A DNA stretch of 64,000 nucleotides from assembly GCA_963771905.1 (NCBI GenBank), contig CAVYVI010000007.1, forward strand, positions 62,001-126,000, in the 5' to 3' direction. The DNA comes from Palsa-147 sp963771905. GTDB lineage: Bacteria; Acidobacteriota; Terriglobia; Acidiferrales; UBA7541. This document shows positions 9,071 through 16,704 of the stretch, piece by piece (positions within the stretch are counted from its first letter, which is position 1; every line of letters begins with the position of its first letter). Under the pieces are notes generated by a model. It ran no database searches and had not been told where the DNA came from. It saw nothing but the letters and a program-made list of their open reading frames with translations. The translations under genes were made by a program, and so were the position numbers.

Positions 9071-9451
9071 ATGTATACTGGTATAGAGACCGAGGGCGAT
9101 TTGAAGTCCGTCCGGTGGGTTGGGACGTCGCTCAGGGATTTGCGGTCATTCCCTCGCCCGGTCAGGATCGACATCGGGCACGCGCTGTTTACGGCCCAGA
9201 AGGGCGAGACCGATCCTGCCGCCAAACCGCTCAAAGGATTTGGCGGGAGTAGCGTGCTAGAAGTTGTCGCTTCGCATCATGGCAATGCGTGGAGGGCGGT
9301 TTATACGGTGCGGTTTCGGGATGCCATCTATGTTTTGCACGTGTTTCAGAAGAAGTCGACGAAAGGCATCGCTACGCCGACGAGAGTGATCGATCTTGTT
9401 AGACGGCGGCTCGCGGATGCGGAGCGGGACTACCGAGAGAGGCAAAGCTAA
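9071..9451 (+). CDS. HigB/RelE-like toxin (phage Gp49-like family)
   Basis: 126 residues. The core RDLRSFPRPVRIDIGHAL, then KPLKGFGGSSVLEVVASHHGNAWRAVYTVRF and YVLHVFQKKSTKG, is the standard fold of RelE/HigB-type toxins that cut mRNA on the ribosome. The stop codon is one base before the ATG of the antitoxin gene, the usual toxin-first order of HigBA modules. The start is uncertain: ATG at 9071 has no good ribosome site, and a TTG about 30 bases downstream follows a GAGGG. Confidence 0.85.
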   Translation: MYTGIETEGDLKSVRWVGTSLRDLRSFPRPVRIDIGHALFTAQKGETDPAAKPLKGFGGSSVLEVVASHHGNAWRAVYTVRFRDAIYVLHVFQKKSTKGIATPTRVIDLVRRRLADAERDYRERQS

Positions 9452-9452
9452 A

Positions 9453-9800
9453 ATGAAGAGAAAAGCCAAAAAGGGGCGCGGCCGCGTTTCGCGCATCACG
9501 GAGGGTGGCGCGAATGTCTTTGCGGACCTCGGACTGCCTAATCCCGAGCAGGAACTGCTGAAGGCGCAGCTTGCGCTGCAAATTTATTCGATCCTGAAGG
9601 ATAGCCGGATGACGCAGGCGGAGATCGGGAGAATTCTTGGAGTGCAGCAGCCGCAGGTTTCCCTGCTCATGAGGAACCGTGCGGGGAATTTTTCGGTTGG
9701 GCGGCTGATGGAATTTCTTACGGCGCTGCGGCGGGACGTTGAGATCACTGTTCGGCCGACGCGGAAGGAGCATGGGGCGCTGTCGGTTGTTAGTGATTGA
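9453..9800 (+). CDS. XRE-family antitoxin (HigA-like)
   Basis: 115 residues from the ATG at 9453, one base after the toxin stop. A basic N-terminal tail precedes a helix-turn-helix (about 45-100: MTQAEIGRILGVQQPQVSLLMRNR.GNFSVGRLMEFLTALRRDV). It is expected to neutralise the toxin encoded just upstream and to repress the operon. The pair forms a short two-gene module with no other genes. Confidence 0.85.
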   Translation: MKRKAKKGRGRVSRITEGGANVFADLGLPNPEQELLKAQLALQIYSILKDSRMTQAEIGRILGVQQPQVSLLMRNRAGNFSVGRLMEFLTALRRDVEITVRPTRKEHGALSVVSD

Positions 9801-9859
9801 AACGATCGGCGGGAGGGGTCAGAAGAGACGAGAGGCCGAAAAGCCGGAGGGTCGAAAAG

Positions 9860-10122
9860 CCTCACCTCTGAAGAGGTGAGCTACATTCGGAGCGGCAGGG
9901 AACGGTCGGACGGGAGAACGAATGGCCGAAAGACCTCACCTCTAAAGAGGTGAGCTACATTGGGAGCGGCGGGGAACGGTCGGACGGGAGAACGAATGGC
10001 CGAAAGGCCTCACCTCTAAGGAGGTGAGCCACATTCGGAGCGGCGGGAGGGCGGTCGGAAGGGAGAAAGAACGAATGACCGAAAAGCCTCACCTCTGAAG
10101 AGGTGAGCTACATTCGGAGCGG
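9860..10122. repeat. Four-copy REP-like palindrome array
   Basis: Cores start at about 9860, 9934, 10008 and 10087, spaced 74-79 bp. Each has the inverted repeat CTCACCTCT/AGAGGTGAG around two bases, followed by CTACATTCGGAGCGGC (small variants). Spacers are also similar (AACGGTCGGACGGGAGAACG in copies 1-2 and 2-3). A fifth, single copy is at 24379. This looks like a chromosomal REP/BIME family. The 9-bp stems could act as weak transcription or mRNA-stability signals downstream of the antitoxin gene. Confidence 0.8.
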
Positions 10123-10123
10123 C

Positions 10124-10172
10124 GGGTGGGCCCGCCGCGGCAGGCAGGCCCGCCGCGGCAGGCAGGCCCGCG
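10124..10172. repeat. Tandem 18-bp GC-rich repeat, ~2.5 copies
   Basis: GGCCCGCCGCGGCAGGCA is repeated head to tail directly after the REP array. Likely slippage or a GC-rich REP variant. Confidence 0.65.
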
Positions 10173-10309
10173 CGTGCGGCGGAAACGGATGCGGGACGCG
10201 GGCGGCGCGAAAGAGGTGAGCGGCATCCGGAGGGACAGAAAGGCTTACGCCAGGACGGCAATTCGTGGGGACTCGGCAGGGGATTGCGCGCTCAGAGCAT
10301 GAGGCGGCC

Positions 10310-10711
10310 TTACTTGAATAGGCGGGTGAGGCTGAGGTTTCCACCGCTGGTGGTGACGATGACCAGATTCATCAGGACAATCATCGTGTCGTAGCTCCAG
10401 CCATTCGTCCCTGATTTGCCCCAGAAGCCCGTGTGCCAGGAGAATATTTTCTTCTGGATCACGCCGAGCATAATCAGAATCAAACCGATGGCGGCGAGTT
10501 GCGCGAAAACGCCCGAAATCACTCCGAGCGCACCCGCTGACTCAGCCGTGCCCAGAAAAATTGTAAAGCTCTCGCTCATTCCAATGTCCTTGCTTCGCGC
10601 TTCCGGATTTTTAAGATGTCTATAGCCGCTCGCGATGAACACGACGCCAATCATGAGGCGCAAGAGCAGAAGCGCGACATCGGTGAACTGAGCCAATTGG
10701 GGAAACATCAT
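10310..10711 (-). CDS. DoxX-family membrane protein
   Basis: 133 residues from an ATG at 10711 with GGAG eight bases upstream (a GTG at 10720 is also in frame). Four membrane helices with the family pattern: LLLLRLMIGVVFIASGYRHLKNP, then the loop GMSESFTIFLGTAESAGALG, then LAAIGLILIMLGVIQKKIF. DoxX proteins are small inner-membrane proteins linked to redox or quinone functions; the exact role here is unknown. Confidence 0.85.
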   Translation of the reverse strand: MMFPQLAQFTDVALLLLRLMIGVVFIASGYRHLKNPEARSKDIGMSESFTIFLGTAESAGALGVISGVFAQLAAIGLILIMLGVIQKKIFSWHTGFWGKSGTNGWSYDTMIVLMNLVIVTTSGGNLSLTRLFK

Positions 10712-10940
10712 CCAAGTCACTCCGGGCCGCCATCATACTCTCGAAGAGCGGGCGTGGCTCGAGATAAGGGAGCTCGAGGGTGGGCACGCGCGGAAGCGCT
10801 TCTGACTTTATTTTTTCATTTCCGTGCTGTCGAAGACTTGGCGCGCGCCGGCAGGGCCGATTGTTCGTGGCAAGTTCTTCGCGACAAAGGCATTCATCGT
10901 GCGGTGAGCAAGTTGCGTGCTACTCTTGCGGACTGACCTC

Positions 10941-11915
10941 ATGAATGCCCTCCTTGCGCTGATCGCGCACCACGGATACATCATTATTTTTCTGATCGTT
11001 TTGGCGGAAGCGCTCGGGATTCCCGTGCCGGCGGCGCTGGCGTTGGTGACAGGCGGAGCCGCGGTGGCGTCGGGTGCGCTGCGCGGGCCGGCGGCAGCGC
11101 TGATTGCGGTGACGGGAATGATGGTGGGCGACTCGTTGCTCTACGTCCTTGGAAGCCGCATGGGATGGAGGTTGTTGGGTTTTCTATGCCGGGTCTCCGG
11201 CGACCCGGAAACGTGTGTCCTGCGGGCCGCGGAATTGTTCTACAAGCGCGGCCGGACCACCTTGGTGATCGCCAAGTTCATCCCCGGAATAAATTCGATG
11301 GCTGCTCCGCTGGCGGGAAGCATGAAAATGCCGTTCGTGCAGTTTCTGGGGCTGGACTTCCTCGGCGCCAGCGCCTACGCGCTTGCGTATGGCGGGATTG
11401 GATTTATATTCCGCGATTTCGTCGCGACGATCGCGCGTGGGTTTCGAACGGCGGGACACGTCGTAGAGATCGTGGTCATTATTGGCGCGATTGCATTCAT
11501 CGTTTATCGTGTGTCGCTGTACTGGAAGCATCGCGTTTACCGCATTGTTCCACGGATTCAGGCGGCCGAGCTGGAAGCGAAGCTGCAGAGTCAATATTCA
11601 GGGAAGATTCTGATGGTCGATGTGCGCAGCCACGGTTACTACGATCCCGGCGCCGACCGCATTCGAGGATCGATTCGGCTGGAGCCGAATAACCTTGCGG
11701 AGGAAGTCAAAACACTTCCCAGGGATAAAGACATCTACCTGTACTGCACTTGACCAGGCGAAGCGACGAGCGCCCGTGTGGCGCACATACTGCGGGAGCA
11801 AGGATTTAACGCGTTTGTCATCGTCGGAGGCCTGGCGGCATGGCGCAAAGCCGGGAATCCGTTAGAGACGGTACCTCAGACCGACTTAATGCATCTTCCG
11901 ACTTTCAGCCGATAG
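10941..11915 (+). CDS. DedA-rhodanese fusion, probable selenoprotein (UGA at codon 271)
   Basis: 324 residues if the TGA at 11751-11753 is read through. Residues about 1-200 are a DedA/SNARE-associated membrane domain (EALGIPVPAALALVTGG, KFIPGINSMAAPLAGSM). Residues about 215-310 are a rhodanese domain (ILMVDVRSHGYYDPGADRI). The active-site loop reads YLYCT-[TGA]-PGEATSARVA, continuing HILREQGF and GGLAAWRKAG to a TAG at 11913. In relatives that position is the catalytic cysteine (YC-x-CPNEAT), so TGA replaces Cys exactly. A hairpin at 11770-11784 fits a bacterial SECIS. The alternative is a truncated pseudogene or a base error. The start has no strong ribosome site. The 3' end overlaps a truncated DUF2339 gene on the other strand. 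Confidence 0.75.
11751..11784 (+). promoter_or_regulatory. Candidate bacterial SECIS element
   Basis: Directly after the in-frame TGA (11751-11753). Stem GCGCC (11770-11774) pairs with GGCGC (11780-11784) around the loop CGTGT. The loop begins 22 nt after the TGA and has G as its second base, which fits the general description of bacterial SECIS hairpins: a short stem, a G near the start of a small loop, about 16-37 nt from UGA. Lower-stem pairing is weak. Seen by eye only. Confidence 0.55.
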
Positions 11916-12406
11916 TCATTCCGTGCCGAGGCGGCTGCCGCAGGAATCGGGTGGTAGACCTGAAACGCGCCCCACAGCGATAAACCGATCACAACGCGTC
12001 CGGCAGGGCCAATCCAGTTATTCTCAAAGGCATACTTCAGGAAATAGGAGACCCCGAAGAGCAGAGCGACGATGCCGATTCGGTTTAGCCAAAATTGCCC
12101 GATCTGTTTTTCGAGACCCGCGTCTTCCCGCGGCGAAGCTGAAAACAGGTTTGGCTGCGATTGAGTCAATGGCTGCTGCAGGAATGGCGTCGGCGTCGGG
12201 CGCGGGCCGGTCCCAATCTGAGGCGAAGGAGGATCAAGCATTGTTCCGGCAAGAGGCGAATCAGGCCGCTGCTGCTGTGGCTGAGGGACCGGCTCTTGCC
12301 GGGGCCCAGAAGAAGCGCCGCTTGCTTGCTCAAGGCGAAAGACTCGCGCGGTTAACGCGGCGACCTGCGTTTTCAGAGCTTCCAGCTCATCTTGGGGGCT
12401 CTTCAT
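11876..12406 (-). pseudogene. Truncated DUF2339 membrane protein gene
   Basis: 176 codons. The N-terminus has the family's coiled coil (ALKTQVAALTARVFRLEQ), a Pro/Gln-rich linker, then the first membrane segment (FWLNRIGIVALLFGVSYFLKYAFENNWIGPAGRVVIGL). DUF2339 proteins are normally several hundred residues longer with many helices. Here RVVIGL jumps straight to SLWGAFQVYHPIP, skipping about 35 residues expected between them, and the frame soon ends in unrelated sequence. So the gene has an internal deletion and has lost its 3' part. The break overlaps the end of the convergent DedA-rhodanese gene. A short membrane protein might still be made. Confidence 0.7.
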
Positions 12407-12507
12407 CGGCGTACACTAACCCATCGGTTAACTCCGAGCAACCCAGTACGCGACGGCATGCGTCTAGAATTCTTGTGAATGTGGCGTCTGGGTTTTTTGG
12501 TGAGAGA

Positions 12508-14268
12508 ATGGGAACTATGTTGAGGTATCGGAATGGAGCGACGCTGAGCGCGGTTCGACGAATCGCCTTCGTTGGCACGCTCTTCTCAGCGTTGACGCTG
12601 AGCGCGCAACAAGCCCCGTCTCAGGAATCATCGGCACCGAAAATGCGCGTGACCACGCGGCTGGTGCTGATCGATGTGGTGGTCTACGACAAACAGAACC
12701 AATATGTGACCAACCTCACTTCCGCCGATTTCACGCTTCGGGATCACGGCAAGCCGCAAAAAATCAGCATATTTTCAAACGAACATGCTGGAGAATCTCG
12801 GGCGGAATACGTGCCTCCACCGCCGCCGCTTCCGCCGCGCGTTTTCACCAACCGCCCAGCGTTCCACCGACCCGAAGGGCCGCCGACCATCTTGCTTCTC
12901 GATGGACTGAATACCACGGCTGGGGATCAGCTCTCTTCCCACGACGGCATGCTGCGGTACCTGCGCACACAACTGAAAGAGGGGCAGAAAATCGCGATTC
13001 TGGCGCTGAACGAGTCCCTTGGACTCTTGCAGGATTTTACGACCGATCCGCGGTTGCTCATCGCGGCGCTGGACAAGTACAGTCCCAGGACGTCCCAGGA
13101 ATTGTCCGGCGGGGCAATTCATACGCTTACTCCGGCGGAAGCGAGCGCTCTTCGCCCAGAGACGCTGCGGATAATTGACCAACAGAATCAGTCACACGCC
13201 GCCGACGATACGGACACGCGCGTGCGCATTACGCTCGCGGCGCTGCGCGCGATTGCCCGCGCCGTTGCCGGTTTTCCCGGCCGCAAGAATCTGATCTGGG
13301 TCTCTTCTGTTTTTCCTTTCAGCCTGCAGCCCAGCATGGGGGAGTACCCCGATGCCCAAAGGAATTATGCGGACGATATCCGGCGGACGGCCGAAGAGTT
13401 GGCTTCCGCCCGGGTGGCCGTCTACACGGTGGATGCTCGAGGACTGATTGTCGGCGACGTGTACGAGAGCCGGTTGAGTTCGTCCGCCGATCCGCTGGTC
13501 CAGACCGTCGATCGGCCGAACGATCCGCAAAACGTCGCGGATCAGCTCGCAAATTCCCACGACGCAATCCTCGGTTCGCATGAAACGATGCAAGACCTCG
13601 CGAAGGATACCGGAGGCCTCGCGCTTTACAACCACAACGACATTATGAGGGCGGTGGCGCTCAGCGCGGCCGATGGAGAGCACTACTACACCCTCGGCTA
13701 TTATCCGGAAGAAGGGAGTTCGGACGGCAAGTTCCATCGCATCGAAGTGAAGATCAGCCGCGATGGCCTGACGATGCGGCATCGTAGCGGTTACTTTGCA
13801 GTGGACGCCAAGCAATCGTCCGCATCGGAGACTCCGCAGCAGCGCGACCGCCGGGCGTACGATGAACTTCGCGGCGCGCTCGCCGATCCTCTACCCGCCA
13901 CGGAAGTCACCTTTCGCGTGCGTGTTCCAGCTCCCGAACCCGCGGCGCGAGCGCAGGCGCAGATTCAGTTTCTAGTCGATGCCCCAACCGTTACATTCGA
14001 CGCAATCGAAAACGGCCTGCAACATTGCAGCTTGGATTTCATGGTTGCGGCGGTCTCGCCGGAGGGCAAGCTCATCGCCTCCGACGGCCACACGGTGGAT
14101 GCGCGCCTCAAGCCCGATCAATTCGTCCAGGCGAATCAGAATGGCTTGCCTTTTTCCATGCAGCTCCCGCTTGCGCCCGGAACCTATTCTCTGCGACTGG
14201 CCGTCCGAGACAATAGCACCGGCTTGATTGGCACTCTCAGTGTCCCGCTTGTGATACAGGCTCCCTGA
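12508..14268 (+). CDS. VWFA-related secreted protein (acidobacterial type)
   Basis: 586 residues from the ATG at 12508; a second ATG at 12517 is possible. Signal peptide 1-33 (ends LSA-Q). Residues about 47-90 (RLVLIDVVVYDKQNQYVTNLTSADFTLRD) and the following VWA-like domain from about 120 (PTILLLDGLNT) match the VWFA-related family abundant in Acidobacteria. The second half holds the family's YYTLGYYPEEGSSDGKFHRIEVKI segment and a beta-rich C-terminal region. The metal-site motif is not a classical DxSxS. Role unknown; probably periplasmic or surface located. The frame is open further upstream but that part overlaps the minus-strand DUF2339 remnant. Confidence 0.88.
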   Translation: MGTMLRYRNGATLSAVRRIAFVGTLFSALTLSAQQAPSQESSAPKMRVTTRLVLIDVVVYDKQNQYVTNLTSADFTLRDHGKPQKISIFSNEHAGESRAEYVPPPPPLPPRVFTNRPAFHRPEGPPTILLLDGLNTTAGDQLSSHDGMLRYLRTQLKEGQKIAILALNESLGLLQDFTTDPRLLIAALDKYSPRTSQELSGGAIHTLTPAEASALRPETLRIIDQQNQSHAADDTDTRVRITLAALRAIARAVAGFPGRKNLIWVSSVFPFSLQPSMGEYPDAQRNYADDIRRTAEELASARVAVYTVDARGLIVGDVYESRLSSSADPLVQTVDRPNDPQNVADQLANSHDAILGSHETMQDLAKDTGGLALYNHNDIMRAVALSAADGEHYYTLGYYPEEGSSDGKFHRIEVKISRDGLTMRHRSGYFAVDAKQSSASETPQQRDRRAYDELRGALADPLPATEVTFRVRVPAPEPAARAQAQIQFLVDAPTVTFDAIENGLQHCSLDFMVAAVSPEGKLIASDGHTVDARLKPDQFVQANQNGLPFSMQLPLAPGTYSLRLAVRDNSTGLIGTLSVPLVIQAP

Positions 14269-14393
14269 ACTCGGGTTAGCGATCCACGTTTCAATTTGTT
14301 TTGTCTCCTCGCATGTGCAGGTCAGGTCTTAGCCTAAGTCCGTGATATAAACTCTCGGTCCGGTTCAGTGAAACTACGATTTCGCAAAGGATC

Positions 14394-15311
14394 ATGCCTC
14401 CAGTCATTCAAGTTTCCAAAGTCCGCAAGACCTACGGCTCAACGGTAGCAGTGGACGAGGTGTCGTTCGAGGTCAATGACGGTGAGATCTTTGGCTTAAT
14501 CGGCCCCAACGGCGCGGGAAAGACCACTACGATGGAGTGCATCGAGGGCCTGCGCACGCCTGACCGGGGTGGGATCTCGGTGCTGGGTCTTGATCCCTTC
14601 AAAGACGTGTACAAGCTGCAAGACCGGATTGGAGTTCAGCTCCAGCAGGCGCAGCTGCAGAAGCGGATCAAAGTGTGGGAGGCGGTAGACCTCTGGGCTT
14701 CGCTTTACCAGAAGAAGGCGATAGATGCCGAACGGTTGCTCGAACAGCTCGGGCTCGTCGAGAAGCGGGACGCCTGGTTTATGAACCTCTCCGGAGGCCA
14801 GAAGCAACGGCTATTTATTGCCCTTGCGCTGATTAACGATCCTGAGGTTGTGTTTCTCGACGAGCTGACCACGGGGCTTGATCCGCAGTCGCGGCGGGCG
14901 ATTTGGGAGCTGGTGCGAGGCATCCGCGAGCGCGGCAAGACGGTCTTTTTGACCACTCATCTCATGGAGGAGGCCGAACGGTTGTGCGACCGTGTAGCGA
15001 TCATCGAGCACGGACGCATCATCGACATCGATACGCCTGAGAGCCTCGTTAACCGGCATTGCCCTGAGCGATCCGTGGTCCTCTCGACAGACGACCTAAC
15101 CGCTATTGAGCGGTTTCGAGCGATCCCGCGAGTCGAGGCGGTGACCTGCAGCGGCTCGCAGTTCACGATTCGCGGCCGGGGCAACGATCTCGTGACCGAA
15201 GTGATTCATTGTCTGTCCGAGAATCGCATCCAGGTCACGGATTTCCGTACGATTCTCCCCAACCTTGAAGACGTTTTTCTCAAATTGACGGGTCACTCGA
15301 TGCGCGACTAG
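14394..15311 (+). CDS. ABC transporter ATP-binding protein
   Basis: 305 residues. Walker A GPNGAGKT (37-44), signature LSGGQKQR (about 139-146), Walker B VVFLDELTTGLD and the switch His in LTTHLMEEAERLCD. The usual Pro of the Walker B-following 'DEPT' is Leu here (DELT). A C-terminal regulatory part follows (200-305), as in CcmA/NatA-type exporters. It pairs with the permease seven bases downstream; together they form a two-gene ABC-2 exporter for an unknown substrate, possibly a drug or lipid. Confidence 0.92.
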   Translation: MPPVIQVSKVRKTYGSTVAVDEVSFEVNDGEIFGLIGPNGAGKTTTMECIEGLRTPDRGGISVLGLDPFKDVYKLQDRIGVQLQQAQLQKRIKVWEAVDLWASLYQKKAIDAERLLEQLGLVEKRDAWFMNLSGGQKQRLFIALALINDPEVVFLDELTTGLDPQSRRAIWELVRGIRERGKTVFLTTHLMEEAERLCDRVAIIEHGRIIDIDTPESLVNRHCPERSVVLSTDDLTAIERFRAIPRVEAVTCSGSQFTIRGRGNDLVTEVIHCLSENRIQVTDFRTILPNLEDVFLKLTGHSMRD

Positions 15312-15318
15312 GCTGACA

Positions 15319-16071
15319 ATGATGCTGCGTGGACTCTGGAAACTGACTTGGATCGAGCTCAAGATATTCCTTCGAGAGCCCCTTGGCGCATTCGGGACCA
15401 TCGCTATCCCCGTTTTGGTGTTCGTCTTAGTAGGTCGAGTCGTCGGCCGCGGACTCGCACCGGCAGCACTCGCCTCCAACAGTTTTATCGGCGTCGGCCT
15501 GCCGGTTCTCGCCTCGGTCCTGATTGCCGTCAGCGCCGTGCTGTCGCTGGTCACCATCATCTCGATCTACCGCGAGGGGGGCATCCTCAAACGACTCCGC
15601 GCCACTCCGCTGCGTCCACAGACGATCCTTACCGCCCATGTGCTCGTCAAGCTGCTGCTCACTGCGGCCACACTGGCCTTGATGCTCCTGGCGGGCAAGC
15701 GCTACTACCCCGTCGGCATTCACGTTCCATTTTTCTCCTTCACCATTGCGCTGCTGATCGGCACTTGGAGCATCCTGTCGATCGGCTTTCTCATTGCCAG
15801 CATCGTTCCCACCGCGCGCTTTGCCCAGCCGATCGGCGCCGTCATCCTTTACCCGATGGTCGCTGTCTCGGGACTCTTCATGCCGGTTGACTCGATGCCG
15901 CCAGTCCTTCAGGCGGTGGCCCGGGTGCTGCCGATGACGTACGCGGTGTCGCTGCTGGAAGGGATCTGGAAGGGCGACGCGTGGTCGGCGCACGTGGGAG
16001 ACGTAGTGGCACTGGTCGTCGCGTTTGCGGTTTGCATGGCGCTCTCGGCGAAGGTGTTCCGTTGGGAGTAG
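15319..16071 (+). CDS. ABC-2 type transporter permease
   Basis: 250 residues with about six membrane helices. The pattern is ABC-2 (ISIYREGGILKRLRATPLRPQTILTAHVLVKLLL at 90-120; LYPMVAVSGLFMPVDSMPPVLQAVARVLPMTYAVSLLEGIW near the end). It starts seven bases after the ATPase stop, so the two are co-transcribed and form one transporter. A strong hairpin follows the stop. Confidence 0.9.
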   Translation: MMLRGLWKLTWIELKIFLREPLGAFGTIAIPVLVFVLVGRVVGRGLAPAALASNSFIGVGLPVLASVLIAVSAVLSLVTIISIYREGGILKRLRATPLRPQTILTAHVLVKLLLTAATLALMLLAGKRYYPVGIHVPFFSFTIALLIGTWSILSIGFLIASIVPTARFAQPIGAVILYPMVAVSGLFMPVDSMPPVLQAVARVLPMTYAVSLLEGIWKGDAWSAHVGDVVALVVAFAVCMALSAKVFRWE

Positions 16072-16096
16072 CAAGGAATACTCGAAGCCCTCTCCA

Positions 16097-16128
16097 GCGC
16101 CACGGGCATCTCGGTGCCCGATTGGCGC
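16097..16128. terminator. Hairpin after the ABC operon
   Basis: Stem GCGCCA-CGGGCA, loop TCTCGG, TGCCCG-AT-TGGCGC: twelve pairs with a two-base bulge. There is no T-tract, so termination may be weak or Rho-assisted. The next bases (GATTGGCGC/GCGCTAATC) can form a second, competing stem. Confidence 0.45.
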
Positions 16129-16217
16129 AGCGCTAATCGGAAACTACGACTCAATGTGCGGTAATCCGGTGGTGGGTCGGTCTGCAATTCGAGGGGATTG
16201 ACGCTCTGGGTGGTGGC

Positions 16218-16340
16218 TCAATCTGATTCCGATAGGGCCGCGATATCCGAGATATCCCAAACTTGGCGGGTCATGCCATCGGCCATTGACGGGGTAACGC
16301 GTAGCGTTTCGTGAATCCGGAAGAAGTTGTCGTAAGCGGA
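16218..16340 (-). pseudogene. C-terminal relic of an IS1-type transposase
   Basis: The minus-strand frame reads AYDNFFRIHETLRVTPSMADG and then MTRQVWDISDIAALSESD before a TGA. This matches the C-terminal end of IS1-like transposases (NF.RIHKTLRVTPAMEAG..VW). Only about 40 codons remain; no inverted repeats or target duplications were found. Confidence 0.65.
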
Positions 16341-16359
16341 TGGTAGTAAAGGAATCTAT

Positions 16360-16548
16360 CTAGCGAAGACGGACAGGCCGCTGGGGCTTCAGCACCACAA
16401 AGGTGAGCGCTCCTACAACGAGGGCTGCTTCAATCCAATCCGTAGCAGGATTGCCTTTGAATAAAAAAGCCGTGGCAATGATGGCAACTGCCCAAACAAG
16501 TGACCAAACAATGGTCGATGTTCCAGGCTTCCAAGAATTAGGTTTCAT
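16360..16548 (-). CDS. Small membrane protein, two helices
   Basis: 62 residues: STIVWSLVWAVAIIATAFLF and WIEAALVVGALTFVVL form two helices joined by a short loop (KGNPATD), with a basic C-terminus. Base use and the clean hydrophobic pattern favour a real gene, although the ribosome site is weak. Function unknown. Confidence 0.6.
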   Translation of the reverse strand: MKPNSWKPGTSTIVWSLVWAVAIIATAFLFKGNPATDWIEAALVVGALTFVVLKPQRPVRLR

Positions 16549-16704
16549 AGTGAGTATTCTAGCAAGGCTTTGTCGGCTATCTCCGGTAACCCATCAGGGG
16601 TTACGCTTCACCCCATCCACTGGCTCGCTGGAAGTCAACTGCGGGCTTCACACGCGGAGAGTTGCTGCCGCTCGTGCGTCCAACGACGCCAATCGGATGC
16701 GGCA

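Noticed and set aside
9860..10122. CRISPR array
   Set aside because: The repeats are palindromic REP-like units and the spacers between them are themselves repeated; no cas genes nearby.
11923..12507. N-terminal extension of the VWFA protein
   Set aside because: The frame is open, but it covers the minus-strand DUF2339 remnant and would displace a good signal peptide at 12508.
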